In this document: piece by piece, positions 1 to 12,603 of the stretch
Layout of the letters: each line of letters begins with the position of its first letter
Position numbering within the stretch: position 1 is the first letter of the stretch
NCBI RefSeq assembly: GCF_040436345.1
Contig: NC_133232.1
Coordinates: 32,935,315 to 32,999,314, forward strand
Length of the DNA: 64,000 nucleotides
Reading direction: 5' to 3'
DNA from: Pagrus major
Lineage: Eukaryota > Chordata > Actinopteri > Spariformes > Sparidae
Translations under genes and position numbers: made by a program
Notes under the pieces: generated by a model
Database searches by the model: none
What the model was told of the DNA's origin: nothing
What the model saw: only the letters and a program-made list of their open reading frames with translations

Positions 1-2345
1 AAAAACGTTTTTTTTTACTCGTCTCAACACGAAAAAAAAAATTTTTTACTCGTCTCAACACAGAAAAAAACATTCTTTTACTCGTCTCAACACGTGAAAA
101 ACCTTTTTTTACTCGTCTCGACACGAAAAAAAACTTTTTTTACTTGTCTCAATACATGAAAAACCTTTTTTTACTCATCTCGACACATGAAAAACATTTT
201 TTTACTCGTCTCGACACATGAAAAACCTTTTTTTACTCGTCTCGACACATGAAAAACATTTTTTACTCGTCTCGACACATGAAAAACATTTTTTACTCGT
301 TTCGACACATGAAAAACGTTCCTTTTTACTCGTCTCAACACGAAAAAAACATTTTTTTACTCGTCTCGACACATGAAAAACATTTTTTTACTCGTCTCAA
401 CACATGAAAAACATTTTTTTACTCGTCTCAACACATAAAAAAAACTTTTTTTACTCGTCTCAACACAGAAAAAAACCTTTTTTACTCGTCTCGACACGAA
501 AAAAAACTTTTTTTACTCGTCTCGACACATGAAAAACCTTTTTTTACTCATCTCAACACGAAAAAAAACTTTTTTTACTTGTCTCAATACATGAAAAACC
601 TTTTTTTTTCTCGTCTCAACACATGAAAAACATTTTTTACTCGTTTCGACATATGAAAAACGTTTTTTTTTTACTCGTCTCAACACGAAAAAAAATTTTT
701 TTACTCGTCTCAACACAGAAAAAACATTCTTTTACTCATCTCAACACGTGAAAAACTTTTTTTACTCGTCTCAACACATGAAAAACATTTTTTTACTTGT
801 CTCAATACATGAAAAACCTTTTTTTACTCATCTCGACACATGAAAAACCTTTCTTTACTCGTCTCGACACATGAAAAATCTTTTTTTACTCGTCTCAACA
901 CATGAAAAACATTTTTTTACTCGTCTCAACACATAAAAAAAACTTTTTTTACTCGTCTCAACACAGAAAAAAAACTTTTTTACTCGTCTCGACACGAAAA
1001 AAAACTTTTTTTACTCATCTCGACACATGAAAAACCTTTTTTTACTCATCTCAACACGAAAAAAAACTTTTTTTACTTGTCTCAATACATGAAAAACCTT
1101 TTTTTTTCTCGTCTCAACACATGAAAAACATTTTTTACTCGTCTCAACACGTGAAAAACCTTTTTTTACTCGTCTCGACACGAAAAAAAATTTTTTTACT
1201 CGTCTCAACACAGAAAAAACATTCTTTTACTCGTCTCAACACGTGAAAAACCTTTTTTTACTCGTCTCGACACGAAAAAAAACTTTTTTTACTCGTCTCA
1301 ACACATGAAAAACATTTTTTTACTTGTCTCAATACATGAAAAACCTTTTTTTACTCATCTCGACACATGAAAAACCTTTCTTTACTCGTCTCGACACATG
1401 AAAAATCTTTTTTTACTCGTCTCGACACATGAAAAACATTTTTTACTCGTTTCGACACATGAAAAACATTTTTTACTCGTCTCGACACATGAAAAATCTT
1501 TTTTTACTCGTCTCGACACATGAAAAACATTTTTTACTCGTTTCGACACATGAAAAATGTTTTTTTTACTCGTCTCAACACGAAAAAAACATTTTTTTAC
1601 TCGTCTCGACACATGAAAAATCTTTTTTTACTCGTTTCGACACATGAAAAAAACATTTTTTTACTTGTCTCAACACATGAAAAACATTTTTTTACTCGTC
1701 TCAACACATAAAAAAAACTTTTTTTACTCGTCTCAACACAGAAAAAAACCTTTTTTACTCGTCTCGACACGAAAAAAAACTTTTTTTACTTGTCTCAATA
1801 CATCAAAAAAAAATTATTTTACTCGTCTCAACACGTGAAAAACCTTTTTTTACTCATCTCAACACGAAAAAAACTTTTTTTACTTGTCCCAATACATGAA
1901 AAACATTTTTTTACTCGTCCCAACACATGAAAAACCTTTTTTTTTTCTCATCTCAACACATGAAAAACATTTTTTACTCGTCTCAACACGTGAAAAACCT
2001 TTTTTTACTCATCTCAACACGAAAAAAACTTTTTTTACTTGTCCCAATACATGAAAAAAATAATTTTTTACTCGTCTCGACACATGAAAAACATTTTTTT
2101 ACTCATCTCAACACATGAAAAACATTTTTTTACTCGTCTCAACACATTAAAAAAAACATTTTTTTACTCGTCTCAACACGAAAAAAACATTTTTTTACTC
2201 GTCTCAACACATGAAAAATCTTTTTTTACTCGTCTCGACACATGAAAAACATTTTTTTACTCGTCTCAACACATGAAAAACATTTTTTTACTCGTCTCAA
2301 CACATGAAAAACATTTTTTTTACTCGTCTTGACACATGAAAAACG
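1..2345. repeat. Minisatellite block 1, 31-32 bp unit
   Basis: Direct tandem repeat running in from the left edge. The unit begins ACTCGTCTCAACAC, followed by ATGAAAAAC and a T-run. Successive ACTCG starts at 17, 48, 80 and 111 give a period of 31-32 bp, so about 75 units are present. Variation is mostly A/G in CTC(A/G)ACAC, presence or absence of the ATG, and the length of the A and T runs. The array ends at about 2345, where ordinary sequence begins. Reading frames on both strands are translations of the repeat and are not treated as genes. Confidence 0.97.
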
Positions 2346-4680
2346 ATTTTTTCTTCCTCACCAGCTCGACTGCCAGTTTGTTTTTCATAATTATGTACCT
2401 GTTGTTTCGGCCTCCCTCTTACCATAATTTGAAATATCAGAGCTTGCTGTTCTTTCAGACAAAGACGTTAGCTGCCATTAATCCTTGTGAGGGATGGTAA
2501 ATAATTTTCAAAGAACATTTTGTTTTTTCATTTTAATGCTGTTGTTTCACCGCCCAAGTTTGGAAATGTTACAATTAACTACTGTCAATCATCTGACATT
2601 CACAGGAGGAAATGGAAAATTCTGCAGCACAAATAATCCCTGAAAAGCGGGACACCTTCTTCTCTTATCAACATATTTGAGACATCTGTATTGGTCAAAT
2701 AACTGCATGCTGTAGCTCTCCTTTTAAAGAAGAAAGGTGGTATAGAGGTGGAGCTGAGGGTTCATGTTGCAGTGAGCAATAAGGAGTCTGCTGACATGTG
2801 TTTCTGGACTTCATTCTACACCTCCAAACATTCACAGAGTGGAATAAGCAGCAGGCCATACATACATACAGCTCCCAGGACAGTGACGTCATGTCCGCGC
2901 TTGATTGCAAACAGAGCGATAGTTGTTCTGTGTGAACCCCCGGGACGCTTCCTCTTTCTGTTTCTTCCCCTCTGTAACAGCTCCGTGGGTCAAATAGGAC
3001 GGACTTGGAACAACTTGTGAAGAACTTCATTTTTCCACTGCATAAGTGTCGTTGTCCCTGTTCTTGAATATTTGAAGAGGTTTAATGTGGTTTAATAAAG
3101 CTTTTATTATTCCTGCAGGCCAGCCAGGAGTCTCTTTTTAAAAGAACATCCACCTTGTCAACTCCAGTGCCGGACAAAGAGGGGACTTGGAGGTTTTGAT
3201 AAATATGCAGGGAAGTTTTGGTCACGGCGATCTGAGAAGGGTGTTTCACAGCCAGTGCCATGCCAAATAGAGCAGTGCTCGAATGGTGCCAGACTGCACG
3301 GCGGGCATTTGCACAGACGGTGACTCGGTTACCTCTCACTACAGCAGATGGTGTGTCTCATGCATGCTGTGCGGAAAGGTTGTGTTACTTCTCCGCGGAT
3401 GCCTAATTGTGTCTTAAACCTAATTTGGACCACACAGACACACACACACATATGCACGAACAGACACACTGAGGAAAGAGGAGGCAGCGCTGACTTAATC
3501 AAGCTGTACGAGTTGGAAAGATGACAATATTAGTTTTCTAATGGTGAAACAGTGAAGATTGGGAACACATGCTGGAACACCAACGCAGTCACAAAGGTGT
3601 GGGTTGTTTGTTTTTTCCCATCCTTCCCTCCTTTAACAGCTGAATATAGGACACGTGTATCTGCTCCGGACAAGCTTCACTGCAGTGAATCCTCCTTTTA
3701 AAAACACCTTCCCTCTGCCACCTCAGGGTTCATCCATTATCACTCCTGTAATTAATTAATTAAAAATGAGTAGAAAAAGTGCAAAAAAGATCAGGTTTCA
3801 CTTTGACAGATTCATGACATTCTTCTCGTTTTCCAGCAGGAGCTATCTGTCTCAGTCGTCGGCTTAAGAGGGTGATAAGGTTATCCAACATCTATCACTG
3901 ATTTCCTGACACTCCTGGTGGCCAACAATAATCAGATGGCACCTGGATCAACAGCTCTCGTGTTTTTAAGACCCATAACTCATCTCCTGGGATTTGGTGA
4001 ACAATATGTGTGGGTGTGCGCAGAGTGTGCAGATTCTTTGTTATAAATGGCTATTTTGTCTTCTTCTCTGACACTTGGATGAGAGTTTATTGCCGTTCAC
4101 CGCACACGTCTTTTAAAGCTCGGAGCAGCAGATGTTCGTGGGAAGCGATGCTGCTTTTGAAGCGCGTTCTGCTCGGCAACTTTAAGAACTTGGCTTGCTG
4201 AAGTCCTGGTGGTTTGTTTCACTGTTGGAAAAGGCTCACTAGAAAAATGCTCCTGATATTTTTAAATAAACTGTAAAAGTTTGTGAAATGAGCACAAAGT
4301 GAACATAATGCTCCTCTACAACAAAACTGTGTATTGTGCAGCAGAACTAACTTGACCTCTTCTTAAATTGAAGCCTCCCCGTACAGGTTAATGCTCATCG
4401 TGGGTGTATTTGGGTTTTACACTTTTTTCCCTTTTTTTGGTGAGTCTAAACATACACAGCACAGAAAGATATAACACAACGACAACAAATCAAAACACAG
4501 AAAATGAAATAACTCAGAGAAAGTGAGTATGTTATCAGGCAAATATTTTTATTTAAATGGCACTATGTAGTTTTTGAGAGGAAATTCAAACTCAGAAGTT
4601 TAATATCTACAATTAATTTTTTCCATAACTGAATAAACAAGCTAAGGAAAATTAGGTCCCCAGAACACTGTTGGAAGCTA
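2346..4680. other. Unique spacer between minisatellite blocks
   Basis: Ordinary mixed-composition sequence separating the two minisatellite blocks. Two overlapping opposite-strand frames of about 90 and 110 codons near 2.7-3.0 kb have no recognisable domain and no splice context I can defend. A short CA-rich run lies near 3437-3450. I see no gene, RNA or clear transposon here. Confidence 0.5.
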
Positions 4681-7600
4681 GAAAGCTAAAAAAAACTTTT
4701 CTTTACTTGTATCGACACATGAAAAAAACAATTTTTTTATTGGTCTCGACACGTGAAAAAACATTTCTTTACTCGTATCAACATGTGAAAAAACTTTCTT
4801 TATTTGTCTCGACACGTGAAAAAAACTTTTCTTTAATCGTCTCACCACATGAAACAAAATGTTTTTACTCGTATCGACACATGAAAAAACTTTTTTCTTC
4901 GTCTCACCACATGAAAAAAAAAGTTTTTATTGGTCTCGACACATGAAAAAACTTTTCTTTACTCATCTCAACACATGAAAAAAAATTTCTTTACCTGTAT
5001 CGACACATGAAAAACCTTTTTTTACTCGTCTCAACACAGGAAAAAAAATTTTTTTACTCATCTCAACACATGAAAAATCTTTTCTTTACTCATCTCAACA
5101 CATGAAAAACATTTCTTTACTCATATCAACATGAAAAAACTTTTTTTCACTCATCTAAGCACATGAAAAACATTTCTTTACTCGTCTTGACACGTGAAAA
5201 AACATTTCTTTACTCGTCTCGACACATGAAAAAACATTTCTTTACTCGTATCGACACGTCAAAAAACATTTCTTTACTCGTATCGACACGTGAAAACATT
5301 TTTTTTTCTTCGTCTCACCACATGAAAAAAACTTTTTTTTCTTCGTCTCACCACATGAAAAAAAACGTTTTTTTTCTTCGTCTCACCACATGAAAAAAAG
5401 TTTTTATTTGTCACGACACATGAAAAAACATTTTTTACTCGTCTCACCACATGAAAACTTTTTTTTCTTCATCTCACCACATGAAAAAAGCTTTTTTTCT
5501 TCGTCTCACCACATGAAAAAACTTTTTTTTCTTCGTCTCACCACATGAAAAAAAGTTTTTCTTTGTCTCACCACATGAAAAAAGTTTTTTTTTCTTCGTC
5601 TCACCACATGAAAAAAGTTTTTATTTGTCTCGACACATGAAAAAATGTTTTTACTCATCCAAGCACATGAAAAAACATTTCTTTACTCGTATCGACATGT
5701 GAAAAAACATTTCTTTACTCGTATCGACACGTGAAAACTTTATTTTTACTCATCCAAGCACATGAAAAAACATTTCTTTACTCGTATCGACATGTGAAAA
5801 AACATTTCTTTACTCGTATCGACACATGAAAAAACTTTTTTTTTCTTCGTCTCAACACATGAAAAAACTTTTTTTTTCTTCTTCGTCTCAACACATGAAA
5901 AAACTTTTTTTCACTCATGTAAGCACATGAAAAACATTTCTTTACTTGTCTCGACACGTGAAAAACCTTTTTTTTTCTTCGTCTCACCACATGAAAAAAC
6001 TTTTTTTTCTTCGTCTCACCGCATGAAAAAAAGTTTTTATTTGTCTCGACACATGAAAATATTTTTCTTTACTTGTATCGACACATGAAAAACCTTTTTT
6101 TCTTCGTCTCACCACATGAAAAATCTTTTTTTTCTTCGTCTCAACACATGAAAAATCTTTTTTTCACTCATCTAAGCACATGAAAAACATTTCTTTACTC
6201 GTATCGACACGTGAAAAACATTTCTTTACTTGTATCGACACGTGAAAAAACATTCCTTTACTCGTATCAACACGTGAAAAAACATTTCTTTACTCATATC
6301 AACACATGAAAAAAACTATTTTTTTACTGGTCTCGACACATGAAAAAACTTTTTTCTTCGTCTCACCACATGAAAAAAAGTTGTTTTTTTCTTCGTCTCA
6401 ACACATGAAAAAAGTTTTTTTTTCTTCGTCTCACCACATGAAAAAAAGTTTTTATTTGTCTCGACACATGAAAAACCATTTTTTACTCGTCTCACCACAT
6501 GAAAAAACTTTTTTTTCTTCTTCGTCTCACCACATGAAAAAAACTTTTTTTTCTTCGTCTCACCACATGAAAAAAAGTTTTTTTTTTCTTCGTCTCACCA
6601 CATGAAAAAAAGTTTTTTTTCTTCGTCTCAACACATGAAAAAAACTTTTTTTTTCTTTGTCTCACCACATGAAAAAAACTTTTTTTTCTTCGTCTCAACA
6701 CATGAAAAAACTTTTTTTTTCTTTGTCTCACCACATGAAAAAAAGTTGTTTTTTTTCTTCTTCTCACCACATGAAAAAAAGTTTTTATTTGTCTCGACAC
6801 ATGAAAATCTTTTTTTACTCGTCTCACCACATGAAAAAACTTTTTTTTCTTCTTCGTCTCACCACATGAAAAAAGTTTTTTTTTCTTTGTCTCACCACAT
6901 GAAAAAAACTTTTTTTTCTTCGTCTCACCACATGAAAAAACTTTTTTTTCTTTGTCTCACCACATGAAAAAACATTTTTTTTCTTCGTCTCACCACATGA
7001 AAAAAAGTTTTTATTTGTGTCGACACATGAAAAAAAATTTTTACTCGTCTCAACACATGAAAAATCTATTTTTACTCATCCAAGCACATGAAAAAACATT
7101 TCTTTACTCGTATCGACATGTGAAAAAACATTTCTTTATTCGTATCGACACGTGAAAAAACATTTCTTTACTCGTATCGACACATGAAAAAACAATTTTT
7201 TTACTGGTCTCGACACATGAAAAAACTTTTTTTTTCTTCGTCTCAACACATGAAAAAACTTTTTTTTTCTTCTTCGTCTCAACACATGAAAAAACTTTTT
7301 TTTTCTTCGTCTCAACACATGAAAAAACTTTTTTTTTCTTCTTCGTCTCAACACATGAAAAAACTTTTTTTCACTCATGTAAGCAGCACATGAAAAACAT
7401 TTCTTTACTCGTCTCGACACGTGAAAAACCTTTTTTTTCTTTGTCTCACCGCATGAAAAAAAGTTTTTATTTGTCTCGACACATGAAAATATTTTTCTTT
7501 ACTTGTATCGACACATGAAAAACCTTTTTTTACTCGTCTCAACACATGAAAAATCTTTTTTTTCTTCGTCTCACCACATGAAAAATCTTTTTTTTCTTCG

Positions 7601-9199
7601 TCTCAACACATGAAAAAACTTTTTTCACTCATCTAAGCACATGAAAAACATTTCTTTACTCGTATCGACACGTGAAAAAACATTTCTTTACTCGTATCAA
7701 CACATGAAAAAAACTATTTTTTTACTGGTCTCGACACATGAAAAAACTTTTTTCTTCGTCTCAACACATGAAAAAAAAGTTTTTATTGGTCTCGACACAT
7801 GAAAAAACTTTTCTTTACCTTTATCGACACATGAAAAACCTTTTTTTACTCATCTAAGCACATGAAAAGAAATGTTTGTACTCGTCTCGACACGTGAAAA
7901 AACATTTCTTTACTCGTATCAACATGTCAAAAAACTTTTCTTTACTCGTATCGACATGAAAAATCTTTTTTTTACTCATCTAAGCACATGAAAAGAAATG
8001 TTTGTACTCGTATCACCACATGAAAAAAAAATTTTTTTACTGGTCTCAACACATGAAAAATCTTTTTTTTTCTTCGTCTCACCACATGAAAAAACTTTTT
8101 TTTTCTTCTTCGTCTCAACACATGAAAAAACTTTTTTTCACTCATCTAAGCACATGAAAAACATTTCTTTACTCGTATCGACACGTGAAAAAACATTTCT
8201 TTACTCGTATCGACACATGAAAAAACAATTTTTTTACTGGTCTCGACACATGAAAAAACTTTTTTTTTCTTCTTCGTCTCAACACATGAAAAAACTTTTT
8301 CACTCATCTAAGCACATGAAAAACATTTCTTTACTCGTCTCGTCACGTGAAAAAACTTTTTTTTTCTTCGTCTCACCACTTGAAAAACCTTTTTTTTTCT
8401 TCGTCTCACCACATGAAAAAACTTTTTTTTTCTTCTTCGTCTCAACACGTGAAAAACCTTTTTTTTTCTTCGTCTCACCACATGAAAAAACTTTTTTTTT
8501 CTTCTTCGTCTCAACACATGAAAAAACTTTTTTTCACTCATCTAAGCACATGAAAAACATTCCTTTACTCGTATCGACACGTGAAAAAACATTTCTTTAC
8601 TCGTCTCGACACATGAAAAACATTTCTTTACTCGTCTCGACACGTGAAAAAACTTTTTTTTCTTCGTCTCACCACATGAAAACTTTTTTTTTCTTCGTCT
8701 CACCACATGAAAAAAACTTTTTTTTCTTCGTCTCACCACATGAAAAAACTTTTTTTTTCTTCATCTCACCACATGAAAAAAAGTTTTTATTTGTCACGAC
8801 ACATGAAAATTTTTTTCTTTACTTGTATCGACACATGAAAAATCTTTTTTTACTCATCTAAGCACATGAAAAACATTTCTTTACTCATATCGACATGTGA
8901 AAAAACTTTTCTTTATTCGTCTCGACACGTGAAAAAACATTTCTTTACTCGTATCGACACATGAAAAAAATTTTTTTACTCATATCAACACATGAAAAAA
9001 CTTTTCTTTACTCTTCTCGACACATGAAAAAAAATGTTTTTACTCGTATCGACACATGAAAAAACTTTTTTTTCTTCGTCTCACCACATGAAAAAACTTT
9101 TTTTTCTTCGTCTCACCACATGAAAAAAAAAGTTTTTATTGGTCTCGACACATGAAAAATATTTTTTTTACTCATCTAAGCACATGAAAAATATTTTTT
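4681..9199. repeat. Minisatellite block 2, 31-36 bp unit
   Basis: Same family as block 1 (core GTCTCGACACATGAAAAA), about 140 units. Its variant set differs: TTCTTCGTCTCACCACATG units, TTTATTTGTCTCGACACATG units and ACTCATCTAAGCACATG units alternate, and many units are lengthened by an extra CTT. The longest frame (287 codons, 7998-8861, plus strand) simply repeats Lys/Phe/Ser/His blocks, and the minus strand gives Arg/Lys/Phe/His blocks. These are products of the repeat, not proteins. Confidence 0.97.
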
Positions 9200-9912
9200 G
9201 CTGCTGCAAAGAGTACACATTAAAATGATAGATATTTTTCTATCGTTACAGGATATATGGCAGACTTAGCCCTTCATGGAAGAAGTCATGTCGCAGTGTC
9301 TTTGCCAGATGACCCTGCGTCATTGTGCCCACTGCATCGGCAACCACAGCCTGGCTCCGTTCAAATGACTGAGCGGACTGCTTTTCTTCACGCATGGCTC
9401 AAGTCGTTCTGAACACGACCTTAGGGTTAATTAAGCAACTATGTTACAAGAGTCTGAAAGCTAATGGCCTTGAGAGAGCAGCCAGAGCCTTACACTCAAC
9501 CAGTGACCCAAACCAGCTTTACCTTATGTCAGCTACTTATAATGCATCGCTCGGGCAGCTCGCATCAGAAGCTACAACATGTCGACTTAAAGCATAAACA
9601 ACATTTCAGGTTGTGCGAGAGCGAAGGAAGCCGGAGTGAGAGCCGACAGAGATGTATTGACAGCAGTGTTGGTTAAATAAAGTGCTTCTGTTCTGGGAGA
9701 AAGACAGCTTGACACCTGAGTGATATTTAGACAGTCAGTTCTCCCGTTACAGCTCTGTGTTATCAAAAAGTGAACAGAAAGCAGTTTCCGACAATGCAGC
9801 TGGTGAGATGGTGAAAAACGGGAGGTGCATTTTTCAGGCGCACGTCTTTGTAATGAACCGTGTTAAACCAGACATGACCTGAGCGCCGGTTCATTGATGT
9901 TGTCCATACCAG

Positions 9913-9913
<1 letters not shown>

Positions 9914-9960
<47 letters not shown>
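9914..9960. repeat. (GT)n microsatellite
   Basis: About 23 uninterrupted GT dinucleotides. Confidence 0.97.
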
Positions 9961-9963
<3 letters not shown>

Positions 9964-11489
9964 CTGGGAAAAAAGACAATTAGCCGAATTAGAAGACAGA
10001 ATCTGGTGAGGGCAAAGTTCAAAAGGGGGAACCACTGCTGTTTGTCCATGCCTGAGCAGAACTGTTATTCCTAGAAGCCTAAACTGGAAACCTATTACTG
10101 TGGCGGTTATCTCACATACGAACACGTTTTTTTTTGTTTTTTTTTACGCTTTATTTCTTGCTTGTCGAAGACCTACACGTGCACGGATATAAATGAGAAT
10201 GCAAAAAAAGTGCACACATTTCTGTCTCTCACACGTAATTTCCATAATGTATTCTATCACAAACTCTTTGAAGTCATCATCACTTTCATTTCTCCACAAA
10301 CAAGCTGAAGTAGCAATTTTACCTTGTGTCTTTATTTAATAGAGTGAGCTGAAGCCCGGCGCGTCCGTCTTCAGCAGGAAAAATGAATTAGCAATCTGCA
10401 ACGAGCCCCCCGCTTCCCCTCCGAGTAGTTATTCATGAAATTAGCTGTTTGGCAGCACTGACGGATGCGACTGTGAAAATTCACATGGTTGTTTGCAAGC
10501 TGTCTCAGTGCTATTTCTGTTTTTCTGTTAGTATGATAATGCTACTTGTTGATTCTTATTAACAGGGAATTTAGCAGCTGCTTGTTGTGAGACAGGAAGG
10601 ACCTGTGGAGGGATTTGTTCTGAGTTTAAATTACAGAGAAGCTGATGAAATGATGGCCTCCATATGTGATAAGTCATTTTTCATCGTTTGAAACCACATG
10701 AAGAACGTGTATTAGGCGTTCGGCAGCTTCTGCGTCAGGTGTTGACTCACTCACCTTTGGCCCAGAGGCAAGAGATCCTTCAGCTCATGCAGTATTCAGC
10801 TCTATAGGCTTTTCCACTGAGCCTTGCACTGCTTCTTCTGGCCTGAGGTTTCCATGAATATTGCACCGTACGCTCTATGGTAAACTCCATGTTGTATGCA
10901 GTGTATCCCATTACTTCATGAATTATAGATGAAGGTTATGGCTGAGGAATACCTTATATTCATCGGGTTCAGTTTAGGGATTCACCGATCACTTTTCTCT
11001 AGGTTATAGGTGATACTGAGCACCGATCAGGTACAGTATCAATACTTTTGCTATTCTTCAGTCTCTTTTAACCTCACTGTGTGCAGCTGAAAGGCATCAT
11101 CTTTTATGTATGAGTTAATGTGAGGCTGCGGCTACACAGGACTAGACATGTTCATAAAACTCGGATTTTCTTTCTCCCACTTTGCCCCCAAATGTCTCCT
11201 GTGATCTCCTGATTTTGTAGTGAAACAGTTGAAATGGGAGTGTCTCCGTTTCTTCGTGGTACCGGGCGGACCCAACGACCCTGCCTGATGTGTGTCCCGG
11301 TTCCTGCCCTCGCTCTGCTCTGTTTGTCACTGAAAATAGATGAAACAGGTCCCAGGAAAAAGAAATACGCTTCCAAATTTCACTCAACTCTGTGCGAGAC
11401 TTTCCCCTTTATTGAAATGTGCCCTCTGTCTCACTTGTTTGTCCTCTTGCCTCTGCAACTGATTTATTTAGGTACCCCAGAAAATGGTT

Positions 11490-11695
11490 CCTTTACTCCT
11501 CTGTGACAATAAACTGAATATTTTTGGTTTCTGGACAAAAAATAAGACATTTGAGGACGTCATCTTACGCTTTAGGATCAACATTTTTCGCCATTTTTCT
11601 AATATTTTTATAGACCAAACATCTAACTGACTAATTGAGAAAAACTTCAACAGATTAACCGACAATGAAATTAATTGAGGTGCTATTAAACATCA
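11490..11695 (-). mobile_element. hAT-type MITE fragment (GCTGCAACTAA family)
   Basis: Read on the minus strand this carries landmarks of a common teleost miniature element: a TAATTGAG..TTAGT-like stretch, TTTGGTCTATAAAA, GAAAAATG, then AAATGTCTTATTTTTTGTCC and ATATTCAGTTTA. The same landmarks recur at 18.1, 39.05, 40.56 and 58.9 kb in this window. The ends are eroded and no target-site duplication is visible. The family assignment is from memory. Confidence 0.6.
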
Positions 11696-12149
11696 CATCT
11701 GCGTCATATCTGATCAGTTGAATGAGGTCTCTATCAGCACTGATATACTGATCCATAGTATCCAATGTTGATGTTACACAAGAAAATATTTCACTCTACA
11801 TGGTTCCAAGGTCGAAAATGAACGCTCAATTTCTCCTCTTAAACCAGCGAGGACAAGACGTCCTTAAAGATGTCCTGGATGGAGTTTCCATGCAGTTATT
11901 GTAAGATATGTTTATATTCTGGGTTTTTCACTAGAATACAATGTCTGTATCCTTGAGGCCTGAAAGACGTGTTGACTGTGTTTCATTTCTCATAAAACAT
12001 GCAGGGGTGATTTTTTTTTTTATTTTTTAAAGGCATTGTTTAAATCCACGTCTTTCAGCCCTCAGTCGTCTTTCTTGACTCTGTCGGAGTATGTTTCTGC
12101 ATTATTGCAGCCAAATGTCTTTCAGCAGACGAGCATGAAACCGTTTGTT

Positions 12150-12603
12150 TATGCATGAAAGAAGAGGACAAAGAAGAGGAAGAGGAAGAAGAAGAAGAAG
12201 AAGAAGAAGAAGAAGAAGAAGAAGAAGGAGTAGGACAAAGAAGAAGAAGGAGGACGAGGAGGAGAAGAAGAAGGAGGACGAGAGGACGAGGAGGAAAAGA
12301 AGAAGGAGGAGGAGGAGAGGACGAGGAGGAGGAGAAGAAGAAGAAGGACAGGGGAAGGGAAGAGAGGAAGAAGAAGGAGAAGAAGAAGATGAAGAAGAAG
12401 GAGGAGGAGGAGGAGGAGGAGAAGAAGAAGAAGAAGGAGGAGGGAGGATGAGAAGAAGAAGAAGAAGGAGGAGGAGAGGACGACGAGGAGGAGGAGAAGA
12501 AGAAGAAGAAGAAAAAGAAGGAGGAGAGGATGAGGAGGAGAAGAAGAAGAAGGAGGAGGAGAGGATGAGGAGGAGGAGAAGAAGAAGGAGGAGGAGGAAG
12601 AAG
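12150..12603. repeat. Homopurine GAA/GGA tract
   Basis: About 450 bases almost entirely A and G on the plus strand, built from interspersed GAA, GAG and GGA triplets with few pyrimidine interruptions. Open frames of up to 228 codons on both strands (Glu/Arg/Lys-rich on plus, Ser/Pro/Leu-rich on minus) are low-complexity artefacts. Mirror-symmetric purine tracts of this kind can form triplex DNA, which is an inference here. Confidence 0.95.

Larger units (their letters stand above)
9200..12149. other. Non-coding stretch, no gene recognised
   Basis: Holds a GT microsatellite, a transposon fragment near 11.5 kb and otherwise unassigned sequence. The longest frame (9763-10125, minus) is held open by the GT run and has no recognisable domain. 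The part around 10330-10660 is AT-rich with several TAAT/ATTA words and could be regulatory, but this cannot be tested without alignment. Confidence 0.5.

Noticed and set aside
7998..8861. 287-codon open frame, and many 60-120-codon frames nearby on both strands
   Set aside because: They are translations of the minisatellite unit, open on both strands, with no independent coding signal.
1..9199. CRISPR-like array of direct repeats
   Set aside because: There are no unique spacers; units abut and vary gradually, and the genomic setting is a vertebrate. It is a minisatellite.
9763..10125. 120-codon minus-strand frame
   Set aside because: Its middle is a His/Thr run produced by the GT microsatellite; the rest has no recognisable domain.
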